From contig NZ_PGVA01000007.1 in the NCBI RefSeq assembly GCF_002860125.1, positions 1-51,627 of the forward strand: a stretch of DNA of 51,627 nt. Reading direction: 5' to 3'. This DNA comes from Bacillus canaveralius (GTDB lineage Bacteria > Bacillota > Bacilli > Bacillales > Cytobacillaceae). Of this stretch, positions 43,435-51,564 are shown piece by piece. The notes under the pieces are model-generated. The model was not told the origin of the DNA, did no database searches, and saw nothing but the letters and a program-made list of their open reading frames with translations. How positions within the stretch are numbered: position 1 is the first letter of the stretch; every line of letters begins with the position of its first letter. Made by a program: the position numbers and the translations under genes.

Positions 43435-44145
43435 GTGAAAAGAAATAGTTGGTTTATTATATTATTTATTGCGACAATCGCCTTAACCAGTTGGTTCTTT
43501 TATCTTAAGGTAATTGATAATAATCATTCCGGGACGTCGATTATCCCTGAACAAGAAGATGACATTCCGTTGTTTGAGGGTTTAGAGCCGGATGAACATG
43601 AGTATGTTCTCGTCGGCAATCACGTCAATGATATCTATGATTTTTATGAAAAAGAACTGCCGAACAATGGTTGGAAAGTATCGCAGAGACCAATATTTGA
43701 AATCAACAAAGAAAAACATGAATCAAGCTTCCATTCACAGTGGCAGAAGTCAGGGTTTGAAGGAGAGCTGTCGGTTTCCGCTTATTATAACGAACAAGAG
43801 GGACGCACCGAGGTAGTGTTCGATAAGACCCCTATTCACACGTTCACAACATGGATTGTGCAAATTCCTGACAGTATTTGTATTTATGCCAGTTCCCACA
43901 ATGAGGCATGTATAGAAATAAACGACAAAGATACGATCAATCAAATTGCCTATATTATTAATCATGCTATAGATTGGGATAAAGAAGCGTCCACCCGTGA
44001 AAAAATCAGTGAGATTGATTTCGGCAGCTTAAAGGTCAATGTTTCATTTGGAGATGACCAGGCAATCTATTTTCAATCAGATAAGGGCACGAAATATATG
44101 AAGCCGGAGCAAGAGTTTTTGGATCTGCTGCACATTCAAGAATGA
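43435..44145 (+). CDS. Membrane-anchored protein of unknown function
   Basis: I do not recognise this 236-residue protein. It has a single N-terminal hydrophobic segment (about residues 6-24, after KRN) without a lipobox, so it is probably anchored with an extracytoplasmic domain. The domain is acidic and mixed alpha/beta, with IPLFEGLEPDEHEYVLVGNHVNDIYDFYEKELPNNGW recalling stress- or sporulation-type exported helper domains only in general style. GTG start with a weak site (GAGGCAGG). It is flanked by the eno terminator and the secG promoter, so likely a one-gene unit. Confidence 0.7.
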   Translation: MKRNSWFIILFIATIALTSWFFYLKVIDNNHSGTSIIPEQEDDIPLFEGLEPDEHEYVLVGNHVNDIYDFYEKELPNNGWKVSQRPIFEINKEKHESSFHSQWQKSGFEGELSVSAYYNEQEGRTEVVFDKTPIHTFTTWIVQIPDSICIYASSHNEACIEINDKDTINQIAYIINHAIDWDKEASTREKISEIDFGSLKVNVSFGDDQAIYFQSDKGTKYMKPEQEFLDLLHIQE

Positions 44146-44200
44146 TTACAGATGAATTTCGAGCAGACCACCCCCTGGTGTAGTGATCACCTGACTCAGA

Positions 44201-44230
44201 TTGTTATTGTTTAATGTAAGGAAATATGAT
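44201..44230 (+). promoter_or_regulatory. secG promoter
   Basis: TTGTTA (44201-44206), 18-bp spacer, TATGAT (44225-44230). Confidence 0.55.
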
Positions 44231-44275
44231 ACATTAAAAATACTGTGAAGGTACGTTTTATAGGAGGTGGACTTC

Positions 44276-44509
44276 TTGCACGCAGTATTAGTCACACTAT
44301 TGGTTATTGTATGTATCGCACTTATCGTTGTTGTACTTCTTCAATCGGGAAAAAGCGCAGGGCTTTCTGGAGCCATTTCCGGTGGTGCTGAGCAATTATT
44401 CGGTAAGCAAAAAGCACGTGGGCTTGACTTGATTCTCCACCGCATTACAATCGTTCTCTCGGTTTTATTTTTTTTCTTAACGATTGCGGTTTCGTATTTT
44501 GACCTATAA
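44276..44509 (+). CDS. secG: Preprotein translocase subunit SecG
   Basis: SecG is the small third subunit of the SecYEG channel. The 77-residue protein has two membrane helices (about 3-22 and 53-74) separated by the conserved [21 protein letters not shown] loop and [11 protein letters not shown]. Start is TTG 44276 (giving MHAVLVTLL as in B. subtilis), 5 bp after TAGGAGGTGG; the GTG at 44267 lies inside that site. Confidence 0.96.
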   Translation: MHAVLVTLLVIVCIALIVVVLLQSGKSAGLSGAISGGAEQLFGKQKARGLDLILHRITIVLSVLFFFLTIAVSYFDL

Positions 44510-44520
44510 GAATACAATAA

Positions 44521-44550
44521 ATCCTGGCCTGTGACGGGTCAGGTTTTTTT
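44521..44550 (+). terminator. Terminator after secG
   Basis: CCTGgCC / GGgtCAGG imperfect hairpin followed by seven Ts. Confidence 0.75.
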
Positions 44551-44701
44551 ATGCTTTTTTTTCTATATGCTGAAATTACATAGATGAGTACGTTTTAGTG
44601 GAATGTTATCGGTATGTTTGCTAAAAATAAAGTACTTGTGGTTAAACGTTTAATGAAGAGGATGTAAGGAAATATTACGTTAGAAAAGGAGTTTTTCATA
44701 A

Positions 44702-45448
44702 ATGAATATTGTTATGCCGAAGCCGTTTACTTTTGAAGGGGGAAAGAGAGCGGTTTTGCTGTTGCACGGATTTACAGGAAATTCAGCGGATGTCCGCATG
44801 CTTGGCCGCTTTCTTGAGAAAAAAGGTTATACCAGCCATGCCCCTCATTATAAAGGCCATGGCGTTCCTCCGGAAGAGCTTGTCCATACCGGTCCTGAAG
44901 ATTGGTGGAAGGATGTGATCGGAGGCTATGAATTTTTGAAAAACAAGGGCCATAACGAAATTGCCATTGCCGGCCTTTCTTTAGGCGGAGTCTTCTCTTT
45001 GAAACTGGGTTATACAGTACCGGTAAAGGGTATCGTACCGATGTGTGCACCGATGCATATTAAAAGTGAGGAAGTCATGTATAAAGGAATCCTGGCATAT
45101 GCCCGCGAATATAAAAAACATGAAGGCAAAAGTGAAGAGCAAATTGAACAGGAAATGACTGAATTCGAGAAAACACCGATGAATACATTAAAAGCACTGC
45201 AAAACCTCATTGCCGACGTCCGCAATCATGTTGATATGATATATGCCCCGACCTTTGTCGTCCAGGCCCGCCATGATCATATGATCAATACAGAAAGCGC
45301 GAATATTATTTATAATGAAGTTGAGTCCGAGCGGAAGGAACTGAAATGGTACGAGGAATCGGGACATGTCATCACACTCGATAAAGAGCGCGACCAGCTT
45401 CATGAAGATATTTATCAGTTTTTAGAAAGCTTAAATTGGCAAGAATAA
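44702..45448 (+). CDS. est: Carboxylesterase (Est30/YvaK family)
   Basis: A 248-residue alpha/beta hydrolase of the monoacylglycerol-lipase/carboxylesterase type. The nucleophile is Ser93 in [10 protein letters not shown], the oxyanion hole lies in LLHGFTGN (20-27), the catalytic Asp in QARHDHMI and His in SGHVITLD. Cytoplasmic; no signal peptide. The natural substrate is unknown. The position between secG and rnr is conserved in Bacillus. Confidence 0.92.
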   Translation: MNIVMPKPFTFEGGKRAVLLLHGFTGNSADVRMLGRFLEKKGYTSHAPHYKGHGVPPEELVHTGPEDWWKDVIGGYEFLKNKGHNEIAIAGLSLGGVFSLKLGYTVPVKGIVPMCAPMHIKSEEVMYKGILAYAREYKKHEGKSEEQIEQEMTEFEKTPMNTLKALQNLIADVRNHVDMIYAPTFVVQARHDHMINTESANIIYNEVESERKELKWYEESGHVITLDKERDQLHEDIYQFLESLNWQE

Positions 45449-45478
45449 AAACAGAAGCCCTGAAAAGGAGGGATTACA

Positions 45479-47800
45479 ATGGATGAAACCATCCAGCACC
45501 ACATTGACCGACTCTTACAATATATGAAGGATGAGGCGTATAAGCCGCTGACAGTCCAGGAACTTGAAGAAGCCTTCGGGATTGAGGACTCATCAGCCTT
45601 TAAAGATTTTGTTAAAGCACTAGTTGTCATGGAAGAGAAAGGGCTCGTTGTCAGAACGCGCAGCAACCGCTACGGCCTGCCGGAAAAAATGAATCTGATT
45701 CGCGGGAGAGTATCTGGACATGCGAAAGGGTTCGCCTTCGTTGTGACGGACGAGCCGGGCATGGATGATATTTTCGTTCCACCAAACGAAACGAATAATG
45801 CGATGCACGGCGATATTGTATTAGTGCGTGTTTCAACAGAAAGCTCGGGACAACGGCGCGAGGGTACAATTGTCCGAATTCTTGAGCGTGGCATCAAGCA
45901 AATTGTCGGAACCTACACAGAGAGTAAGCATTTCGGATTTGTGCTTCCCGATGATAAAAAGTTTACGAGCGATATTTTTATTGCGAAGTCTGCATCTAAA
46001 GGTGCCATCGAGGGACATAAAGTCGTTGTTAAGCTGACAACTTATCCAGAAGGACGCAAAAGTGCAGAGGGAGAAGTTGTCGAAATTCTCGGCCATAAAA
46101 ACGATCCGGGTGTTGATATTCTCTCTATCATTCACAAGCATGGCTTGCCGATGGCCTTTCCACAAGATGTGCTTGAGCAGGCGAATGAAGCGCCGGAAAT
46201 CATTGCTGAAAGTGAAATTGCCAATCGCAGGGATTTAAGAAATCAAACGATCGTGACGATTGACGGTCGAGATGCTAAGGATCTTGATGATGCGGTTACG
46301 GTCACAAAATTGGACAATGGTCATTACAAGCTCGGTGTCCATATTGCCGATGTTAGTCATTATGTTCAGGAACATTCGCCGATTGACAGGGAAGCAGAGG
46401 AACGCGGAACGAGCGTGTACCTGGTTGACCGAGTGATTCCGATGATCCCCCACCGTCTCTCCAATGGAATATGTTCATTGAATCCGCAGGTGGACAGGCT
46501 TACCCTTTCGTGTGAAATGGAAATTGCACCTGACGGGGAAGTGGTTCATCATGAGATTTTTGAAAGCGTCATTAAAACGACAGAGCGCATGACGTATACG
46601 GATGTAAAAAAGATCCTCGTTGATCAGGATGAAGATTTAATCGAACGATATGCGCCGCTTGTGCCAATGTTTAAATTGATGGAAGAGCTTTCTTTAGTAT
46701 TGCGGAAGAAACGGATGAACAGAGGGGCGATCGATTTTGATTTTAAAGAGGCGAAGGTTCTCGTTGAGGAAGATGGGAGGCCAACGGACGTTGTCATTCG
46801 TGAGCGTACAGTAGCCGAGCGTTTGATTGAAGAGTTCATGCTTGCTGCGAACGAAACGGTTGCCGAGCATTTTCACTGGATGGATGTCCCGTTTATTTAC
46901 CGGATTCATGAAGATCCGAAGGAAGATAAATTGCGGCGCTTCTTCGAGTTTATCACCAACTTTGGCTATATTGTAAAAGGTAGCGCCAATTCGGTCCATC
47001 CAAAAGCGCTTCAGGAAATTATTGAAGAAGTCCAGGGCAAGCCTGAAGAAATGGTTATCTCTACTGTCATGCTCCGCTCGATGCAGCAGGCAAAATACAA
47101 TCCGAACAGCCTTGGGCACTTTGGGCTTTCGGCTGAATTCTATACGCATTTTACATCACCGATCCGCCGCTATCCCGATTTGATTGTACACCGCTTGATT
47201 CGCACCTATTTAATTGAAGGGAAGCTGGATCCGGCAACAAGGGAGAAATGGAACACACGCCTTCCGGAGATAGCTGAACACTCTTCCAACATGGAACGCC
47301 GCGCTGTCGATGCCGAGCGGGAAACAGATGAACTGAAGAAGGCTGAATTTATGGAAGACAAAATTGGCGTCGAATATGATGGCATCATCAGCTCTGTCAC
47401 AAATTTCGGGATGTTTATCGAGCTTCCAAACACGATTGAAGGGCTTGTGCACGTCAGCTATATGACCGACGATTATTACCGTTATGACGAGCGCCATTTT
47501 GCGATGATTGGTGAACGGACTGGCAATGTTTTCCGCATTGGTGATGAAATAACAGTACGTGTTGTCAAGGTAAATACGGAAGAACGGTCGATTGACTTTG
47601 AAATCGTCGGCATGAAAGGGACACGCCGCCGCGACACAACTGGGGCACCCCGAGTCTTTAAAGCAGGTGACGGTCCGAGGAAACCGCGTGCCAAAAAAGC
47701 AGCAGAAAAAGGCGAAGACAAAAAGAAACCGAAGAAGAGCAAACGGTTTTATGAAAATGCACCGAAAATAAAGCGGGATAAAAAGAAAAAAAGCCGTTAA
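45479..47800 (+). CDS. rnr: Ribonuclease R
   Basis: RNase R is a processive 3'-5' exoribonuclease that degrades structured RNA and works with tmRNA in removing faulty messages. The 773-residue protein has an N-terminal helix-turn-helix (about 5-65), cold-shock OB folds (about 70-220), the RNB catalytic domain (about 250-590) with the acidic active site [12 protein letters not shown] (262-273), an S1 domain (about 635-712) and a Lys-rich tail ([17 protein letters not shown]...). It is 30 bp after est; smpB and ssrA follow. Confidence 0.98.
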   Translation: MDETIQHHIDRLLQYMKDEAYKPLTVQELEEAFGIEDSSAFKDFVKALVVMEEKGLVVRTRSNRYGLPEKMNLIRGRVSGHAKGFAFVVTDEPGMDDIFVPPNETNNAMHGDIVLVRVSTESSGQRREGTIVRILERGIKQIVGTYTESKHFGFVLPDDKKFTSDIFIAKSASKGAIEGHKVVVKLTTYPEGRKSAEGEVVEILGHKNDPGVDILSIIHKHGLPMAFPQDVLEQANEAPEIIAESEIANRRDLRNQTIVTIDGRDAKDLDDAVTVTKLDNGHYKLGVHIADVSHYVQEHSPIDREAEERGTSVYLVDRVIPMIPHRLSNGICSLNPQVDRLTLSCEMEIAPDGEVVHHEIFESVIKTTERMTYTDVKKILVDQDEDLIERYAPLVPMFKLMEELSLVLRKKRMNRGAIDFDFKEAKVLVEEDGRPTDVVIRERTVAERLIEEFMLAANETVAEHFHWMDVPFIYRIHEDPKEDKLRRFFEFITNFGYIVKGSANSVHPKALQEIIEEVQGKPEEMVISTVMLRSMQQAKYNPNSLGHFGLSAEFYTHFTSPIRRYPDLIVHRLIRTYLIEGKLDPATREKWNTRLPEIAEHSSNMERRAVDAERETDELKKAEFMEDKIGVEYDGIISSVTNFGMFIELPNTIEGLVHVSYMTDDYYRYDERHFAMIGERTGNVFRIGDEITVRVVKVNTEERSIDFEIVGMKGTRRRDTTGAPRVFKAGDGPRKPRAKKAAEKGEDKKKPKKSKRFYENAPKIKRDKKKKSR

Positions 47801-47848
47801 CTTGATTAATGAGAGAGCTTTCCTCGGCCTCTCTTTCCCGCTCGAACG

Positions 47849-47877
47849 TTGTGAGCCCGGCTTATTTTTGATAAAAT
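47849..47877 (+). promoter_or_regulatory. smpB promoter
   Basis: TTGTGA (47849-47854), 17-bp spacer, TAAAAT (47872-47877). Confidence 0.6.
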
Positions 47878-47933
47878 AGAGGGATAAATAGAAACGTTGT
47901 TTTTCCCTGCTGAGGGGAAAAGGGGGAAATATC

Positions 47934-48401
47934 ATGCCAAAGGGCGAGGGAAAGACTGTCGCACAAAATAAAAAAGCATACCATGATTACTTTATTGAAG
48001 AAACATATGAAGCAGGTATCGTATTGCAAGGTACTGAAATTAAAGCAATTCGCGCCGGCAGAGTGAACCTTAAAGATGCCTTCGCACGAATCCAAAACGG
48101 CGAAGTCTTTTTATACAATATGCATGTCAGCCCGTACGAACAGGGAAACCGCTATAACCACGACCCATTGCGAACGAGAAAGCTGCTCCTTCATAAAAAG
48201 CAGATCAGTAAGCTGATCGGTGAAACAAAAGAAGAGGGATACTCACTTGTTCCTGTCAAGCTTTATTTGAAAAACGGATATGCGAAGGTATTAATTGGCC
48301 TTGCCAGAGGTAAAAAGAAATACGATAAGCGTGAAGACTTGAAAAAGAAAGAAGCAAAACGCGACATCGAGCGGGCCTTCCGGGACAGACAGAAGATATG
48401 A
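47934..48401 (+). CDS. smpB: SsrA-binding protein SmpB
   Basis: SmpB binds the tRNA-like part of tmRNA and brings it to stalled ribosomes. The 155-residue protein has the OB-fold motifs [28 protein letters not shown] and [24 protein letters not shown], and the basic C-terminal tail [22 protein letters not shown] that enters the decoding centre. Ribosome site AAAGGGGGAAA. It lies 150 bp before its RNA partner. Confidence 0.98.
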   Translation: MPKGEGKTVAQNKKAYHDYFIEETYEAGIVLQGTEIKAIRAGRVNLKDAFARIQNGEVFLYNMHVSPYEQGNRYNHDPLRTRKLLLHKKQISKLIGETKEEGYSLVPVKLYLKNGYAKVLIGLARGKKKYDKREDLKKKEAKRDIERAFRDRQKI

Positions 48402-48416
48402 TATGAGTATCCACTA

Positions 48417-48444
48417 TTGAAAAATGCCAGCAATATGGTATAAT
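48417..48444 (+). promoter_or_regulatory. ssrA promoter
   Basis: TTGAAA (48417-48422), 16-bp spacer, TATAAT (48439-48444) with TGG extension. Predicted start near 48451, about 100 nt before the mature 5' end. Confidence 0.75.
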
Positions 48445-48550
48445 AGTAATTGTCACTGTTGGTGGCAAAACTTAATGCTCATGATCTTGAGCGTACGTAA
48501 CGCCTGCCTGTGACAGTCTGAAAAAAAAGACTTGCAGGACCTTTAATAAT

Positions 48551-48913
48551 GGGGACGCTACGGATTCGACAGGGATAGTTTGAGCTTAGGTTGCGAGTCG
48601 AGGGGATCGGCCTCGTTAAAACGTCAAAGCCTATAACTGGCAAAGAAAACAACAACCTCGCTTTCGCTGCTTAATAACAGTCGATAGCGGTTCCTCCCTC
48701 CATTGCCCATGTGGTAGGGTAAGGGACTCACTTTAAGTGGGCTACGCCGGATTCCACCGTCTGAGGATGAAGGAAGAGAACAACCAGACTAGCTGCCCGG
48801 ACGCCTGTCGATAGGCAGAAGGTTGCCGCGAAACGCTAATATGTCGACTACACTCGTAGAAGCTTAAGTGCCAATATTCTTGGACGTGGGTTCGACTCCC
48901 ACCGTCTCCACCA
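48551..48913 (+). ncRNA. ssrA: Transfer-messenger RNA (tmRNA)
   Basis: The gene of 363 nt begins GGGGACGCTACGGATTCGAC and ends with T-arm GGTTCGACTCC and CGTCTCC-ACCA, the acceptor pairing GGGGACG with CGTCTCC (one G-U). CCA is encoded. The tag frame starts with GGC at 48639 and runs to TAATAA at 48672-48677, encoding (A)GKENNNLAFAA, which ends in the Ala-Ala degron read by ClpXP. Pseudoknot-like helices fill the middle. smpB lies upstream. Confidence 0.98.
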
Positions 48914-48940
48914 TACATAAGAATGGTGGATTTTTTATTT
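48908..48940 (+). terminator. Terminator overlapping the tmRNA 3' end
   Basis: CCACCAT (48908-48914) pairs with ATGGTGG (48923-48929), followed by ATTTTTTATTTT. The left arm includes the encoded CCA of tmRNA. Confidence 0.8.
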
Positions 48941-48944
48941 TGTG

Positions 48945-49106
48945 TGACTTAAAGCATAAATATGTCATCATTACACCTTTATGCTTTAAAAAGAAAGTGA
49001 CCATATTATGCTTTAAAAGAACTTGGGAGTTAGATTATTTTGAACCCATCACTTCACTAATTTTGACTTAAAGCATAAGTTTTCGATTTGGAAGACTTAT
49101 GCTTTA
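48945..49106. repeat. Five copies of TTAAAGCATAA in both orientations
   Basis: Direct copies at 48949-48959 and 49068-49078 (both inside the 15-bp direct repeat TGACTTAAAGCATAA); inverted copies at 48979-48989 and 49006-49016, and a further inverted copy at 49095-49106 with one end mismatch. Two pairs form perfect stems: 48949-48960 with 48978-48989 (12 bp) and 49070-49080 with 49095-49105 (11 bp). Confidence 0.95.
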
Positions 49107-49168
49107 TTTTATCTTTGACAAACTCGTTTGGAATTAAAAAATGAACCTTCTTACTTTTCTAAATTCTG

Positions 49169-49199
49169 ACCTAGTCAGTTATCACTGACTAGGTTTTTT
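49169..49199 (+). terminator. Stand-alone strong terminator
   Basis: ACCTAGTCAG-ttatca-CTGACTAGGT with TTTTTT following on the plus strand. No plus-strand gene lies directly before it, so it may be a second tmRNA terminator or the end of an unseen small RNA. Confidence 0.85.
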
Positions 49200-49396
49200 A
49201 ACACACAAATGTTCAATAGTGTTGCTCAATTGAATTAAAGTTGTAATCCTATGGAATAAGATACTGATATGAGTTTAGTCAATTGAATCGCATCTTATTT
49301 CCATAGTGAGTAAATCAACTCACCTGGTTTTATTTTTTTACTGAGCCCGCTTTAAGAGCCGTCTGTTGGCAGGCAGATCTGCAACTAAGCACTTCG

Positions 49397-49478
49397 TTAG
49401 TTCAATAATTTTGCTAGTTCACTCTTAAACCATTGTTCCCACTGCTGCATACTCATTGTCAATGCGCTTGTAGGTCAT
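49397..49478 (-). pseudogene. Possible gene remnants directly after the SIR2-like gene
   Basis: Immediately after the SIR2 stop (TAA-ATG) a 17-codon frame runs from 49478 to 49425. In another frame, 49456-49397 reads MSMQQWEQWFKSELAKLLN and stop, which has protein-like composition. They may be parts of a decayed or frameshifted downstream gene, or chance. Confidence 0.25.
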
Positions 49479-51020
49479 TTAATGAGTAACGAACTCATTA
49501 AGTATATTTTCAAACCAAATGTTTTCATTCGCTATACGATTTTGATTCACTAGAAAAACTTTAAGGCTTTCTGAAGAGTTTAATCTTAACTTTTCTTTAT
49601 ATTCCCTTTCTACCTGAACTTCGGAACGGGTATCGTTCTTATAGTGAAAGATGAATAATCTTTTATGTTCTTGCTCCACTAGACTTCTGAACATCCCATT
49701 AATGTGACCATCATCCCCATTAAATGCATAGCCAATGACACATACTACATCTGATTGAACAAAATGATCATATAATTCTACATACTTTCTGGACATTTCA
49801 ACAGATGTTAACGGCTTAATGCCACTTTGTGTGAACATAAAAGGAACAAGTATACGACCTTCTCTTTCTTCATGCGTTGGATTCGTTAGAATTTCGTTTT
49901 TAAAAGGATCGTAGTATTCGTTTACACTCCCATTTAAGTGGTAAATAGGAGTTTCTCCTAATGCTGTTTCCGAAATAACTTGTTGCACAAAGTTGTTGTA
50001 ATTTGTGGTTCCGATAGCTTTGACCTCATATTGCTCTCTTAAGTTTAAAAGGTCGTGGTAATAACCTGGTCCCCCTGAAATTTTTAATGGGTCAACCTGA
50101 ACATATTGCGTAATATACCTTCTAACCGTATGAAGAAAAATAGCAATCCGAGTAAACTTTGCCCAATGAGCTTTAGGGTTGTATAAATAGCGAAAGTGAC
50201 TATCAATTAAGGCTTGATAATCCATTGCTTGGCAGTAGATTTCTTCCAAAATGGTGCGTCCTAGTTCCTTAAAAATGGTTAATCCTTCTGTGCCTTCGTC
50301 AATATCTAGGGGACGTTCTTCAATGACAATTTCCATCCCAGTTTGTCCTACACCTTGGTAGTTTAAAGAAAAAATACCTGATAAGTCATCGAACACACTC
50401 AGTTCGTCTGGTGCTTGCGTAAACAATTCTTCGTTCAATTGTGAGACCAGGCTCTGTCCAAATGCTCCTACTAACAATTCCAAGAAAGCTCGTACAATTC
50501 GTTTTATTTGTTGATCCTGAGGGTGCTTGGCTAATATTCTTAAGAAAGCAGAAAAATATTCAGAATCAAATAGAGGAACTTGGGAAGCCAATTTTTCATT
50601 GAGTCTGATAGACTGACTGTAAAGCATTTCTCCAATCTGCTCATCTGTTTCTTCGGTAAATTTTCGCCGAATTATTTCGTCGTTTACATACCAGTGTTGA
50701 AGAAGGTAAGTGACCTTTTCATCAAAGTGGTTGAGATAGGTTAAAATGTTATTTCGTCTATTCTCTAGGCTTGAGGCAATCAATCCCTCAAATTCCCCTT
50801 TACCGAATACATTTAGACGCTTATTTGAGTAATTATCAGGGAGCCATTGTGTAGCGATTTGAGACATACGATTGATGTTTTGAATTTGCTGACGAAAAAA
50901 CTCTTTATCTTCTTCGTTTGAACATCTAAATATTTCTAATGCAAACTTCCCGCCTGACGGCAGCCCGTAACCTATTTCTGCTCCAGCGCCAAAAAATATC
51001 GATAATTTTGGTTTGCTCAA
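49479..51020 (-). CDS. SIR2-like domain protein, putative antiphage NADase
   Basis: A 513-residue protein with SIR2-type NAD-binding motifs: FFGAGAEIGYGLPSGG at the N-terminus (residues 9-24), AIGTTNYNNF (335-344, TTN at 338-340), YHLNGS with His361, and VIGYAFNGDDGHI (428-440). These are the motifs of bacterial SIR2-like defence proteins, which degrade NAD when triggered. Between the first and second motifs lie about 300 mainly helical residues, far more than in plain sirtuins. No zinc-binding cysteines are present, so it is not a deacetylase. TTG start with GAGGGGG (51028-51034) 7 bp upstream. The gene is AT-richer than the core genes. Identification of the fold is good; the role is inferred. 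Confidence 0.75.
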   Translation of the reverse strand: MSKPKLSIFFGAGAEIGYGLPSGGKFALEIFRCSNEEDKEFFRQQIQNINRMSQIATQWLPDNYSNKRLNVFGKGEFEGLIASSLENRRNNILTYLNHFDEKVTYLLQHWYVNDEIIRRKFTEETDEQIGEMLYSQSIRLNEKLASQVPLFDSEYFSAFLRILAKHPQDQQIKRIVRAFLELLVGAFGQSLVSQLNEELFTQAPDELSVFDDLSGIFSLNYQGVGQTGMEIVIEERPLDIDEGTEGLTIFKELGRTILEEIYCQAMDYQALIDSHFRYLYNPKAHWAKFTRIAIFLHTVRRYITQYVQVDPLKISGGPGYYHDLLNLREQYEVKAIGTTNYNNFVQQVISETALGETPIYHLNGSVNEYYDPFKNEILTNPTHEEREGRILVPFMFTQSGIKPLTSVEMSRKYVELYDHFVQSDVVCVIGYAFNGDDGHINGMFRSLVEQEHKRLFIFHYKNDTRSEVQVEREYKEKLRLNSSESLKVFLVNQNRIANENIWFENILNEFVTH

Positions 51021-51390
51021 TGATATTCCCCCTCAAATGCTCTTTTCTATTATTTTACAGTACTAAACAAATTTGTACAAAACTAAATATTTTCCTTAAA
51101 TTTTAGTATAAAAACAAACAACAGAGTGTTTTTTATTCTCATTCTGTTTTTTATCTCAATATTATTATTTAGACCCAGTTAAATTTTAAGTTCGGGCTTT
51201 TCCTTACTACGTTTTTTTTGGTTAAAATTATATTGCAATTATAAAAAACAATCAGTTCATTTTTATTCATGTACAATATTATTTAGTTTTATATTTGAAA
51301 ACTATTAGTTGGGCTTTAAGAAAGAAATGACTACAATTACATACACTATAAAATAAATAATCAATTCTTATTATTGTGGAGGTGTTTTGA
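51021..51390. other. AT-rich region between the divergent SIR2-like gene and small ORF
   Basis: A 370-bp stretch. It contains the SIR2 promoter at 51052-51080 and a palindrome at 51067-51076; the remainder is AT-rich with a TATAAA box (51347-51352) that may serve the small ORF. No further gene is seen. Confidence 0.6.
51052..51080 (-). promoter_or_regulatory. Promoter of the SIR2-like gene with internal palindrome
   Basis: Minus strand TTGTAC (51080-51075), 17-bp spacer, TAAAAT (51057-51052). The palindrome ACAAATTTGT (51067-51076) overlaps the -35 and spacer and is a candidate operator. Confidence 0.6.
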
Positions 51391-51564
51391 ATGAGAAGAG
51401 ATGATCGTAAAATTGCCCTTAAAAAGAAGATTTCTGTTGAAGAGTTGTTTAAAATTGGTGAAGCTGTAGAAATAAAGGCAGTTTTCCCCTCGAAAAATGG
51501 AGAAGAAGTTGGAACAATAGTATATAAACGTAAAGCAGTATATAGAGGACTAGAAGAGGAGTGA
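51391..51564 (+). CDS. Small orphan protein, 57 residues
   Basis: An ORF of 57 codons with an excellent ribosome site (GGAGGTG, 51378-51384, 6 bp before ATG). The product is charged: basic start (MRRDDRKIALKKK), then ISVEELFKIGEAVEIKAVFPSKNG and a basic middle and acidic end. The segment VEIKAVFPSKNGEEVGTIVYKRK looks like a compact beta-hairpin. I do not recognise it. It lies divergent to the SIR2-like gene in AT-rich DNA and could be a small regulator or cargo protein of the same element. Confidence 0.55.
   Translation: MRRDDRKIALKKKISVEELFKIGEAVEIKAVFPSKNGEEVGTIVYKRKAVYRGLEEE

Larger units (their letters stand above)
48914..49478. other. Non-coding region between tmRNA and the SIR2-like gene
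   Basis: A 565-bp AT-rich stretch with no convincing gene. It holds the 11-bp repeat cluster (48945-49106), a strong terminator-like hairpin (49169-49199), an imperfect inverted repeat CTATGGAATAAGAT / ATCTTATTTCCATAG (49249-49306), a small hairpin GTGAGT/ACTCAC (49306-49323) and two tiny coding-like remnants beside the SIR2 stop. An ORF crossing the tmRNA 3' end (48868-49071) is not credible. Confidence 0.8.

Noticed and set aside
47210-47935. 241-codon minus-strand ORF over the end of rnr
   Set aside because: Antisense shadow of rnr and the smpB leader without a ribosome site or recognisable protein features.
48868-49071. 67-codon plus-strand ORF across the tmRNA 3' end
   Set aside because: It starts inside the tRNA-like domain of tmRNA, has no ribosome site and runs through terminator and repeat sequence.
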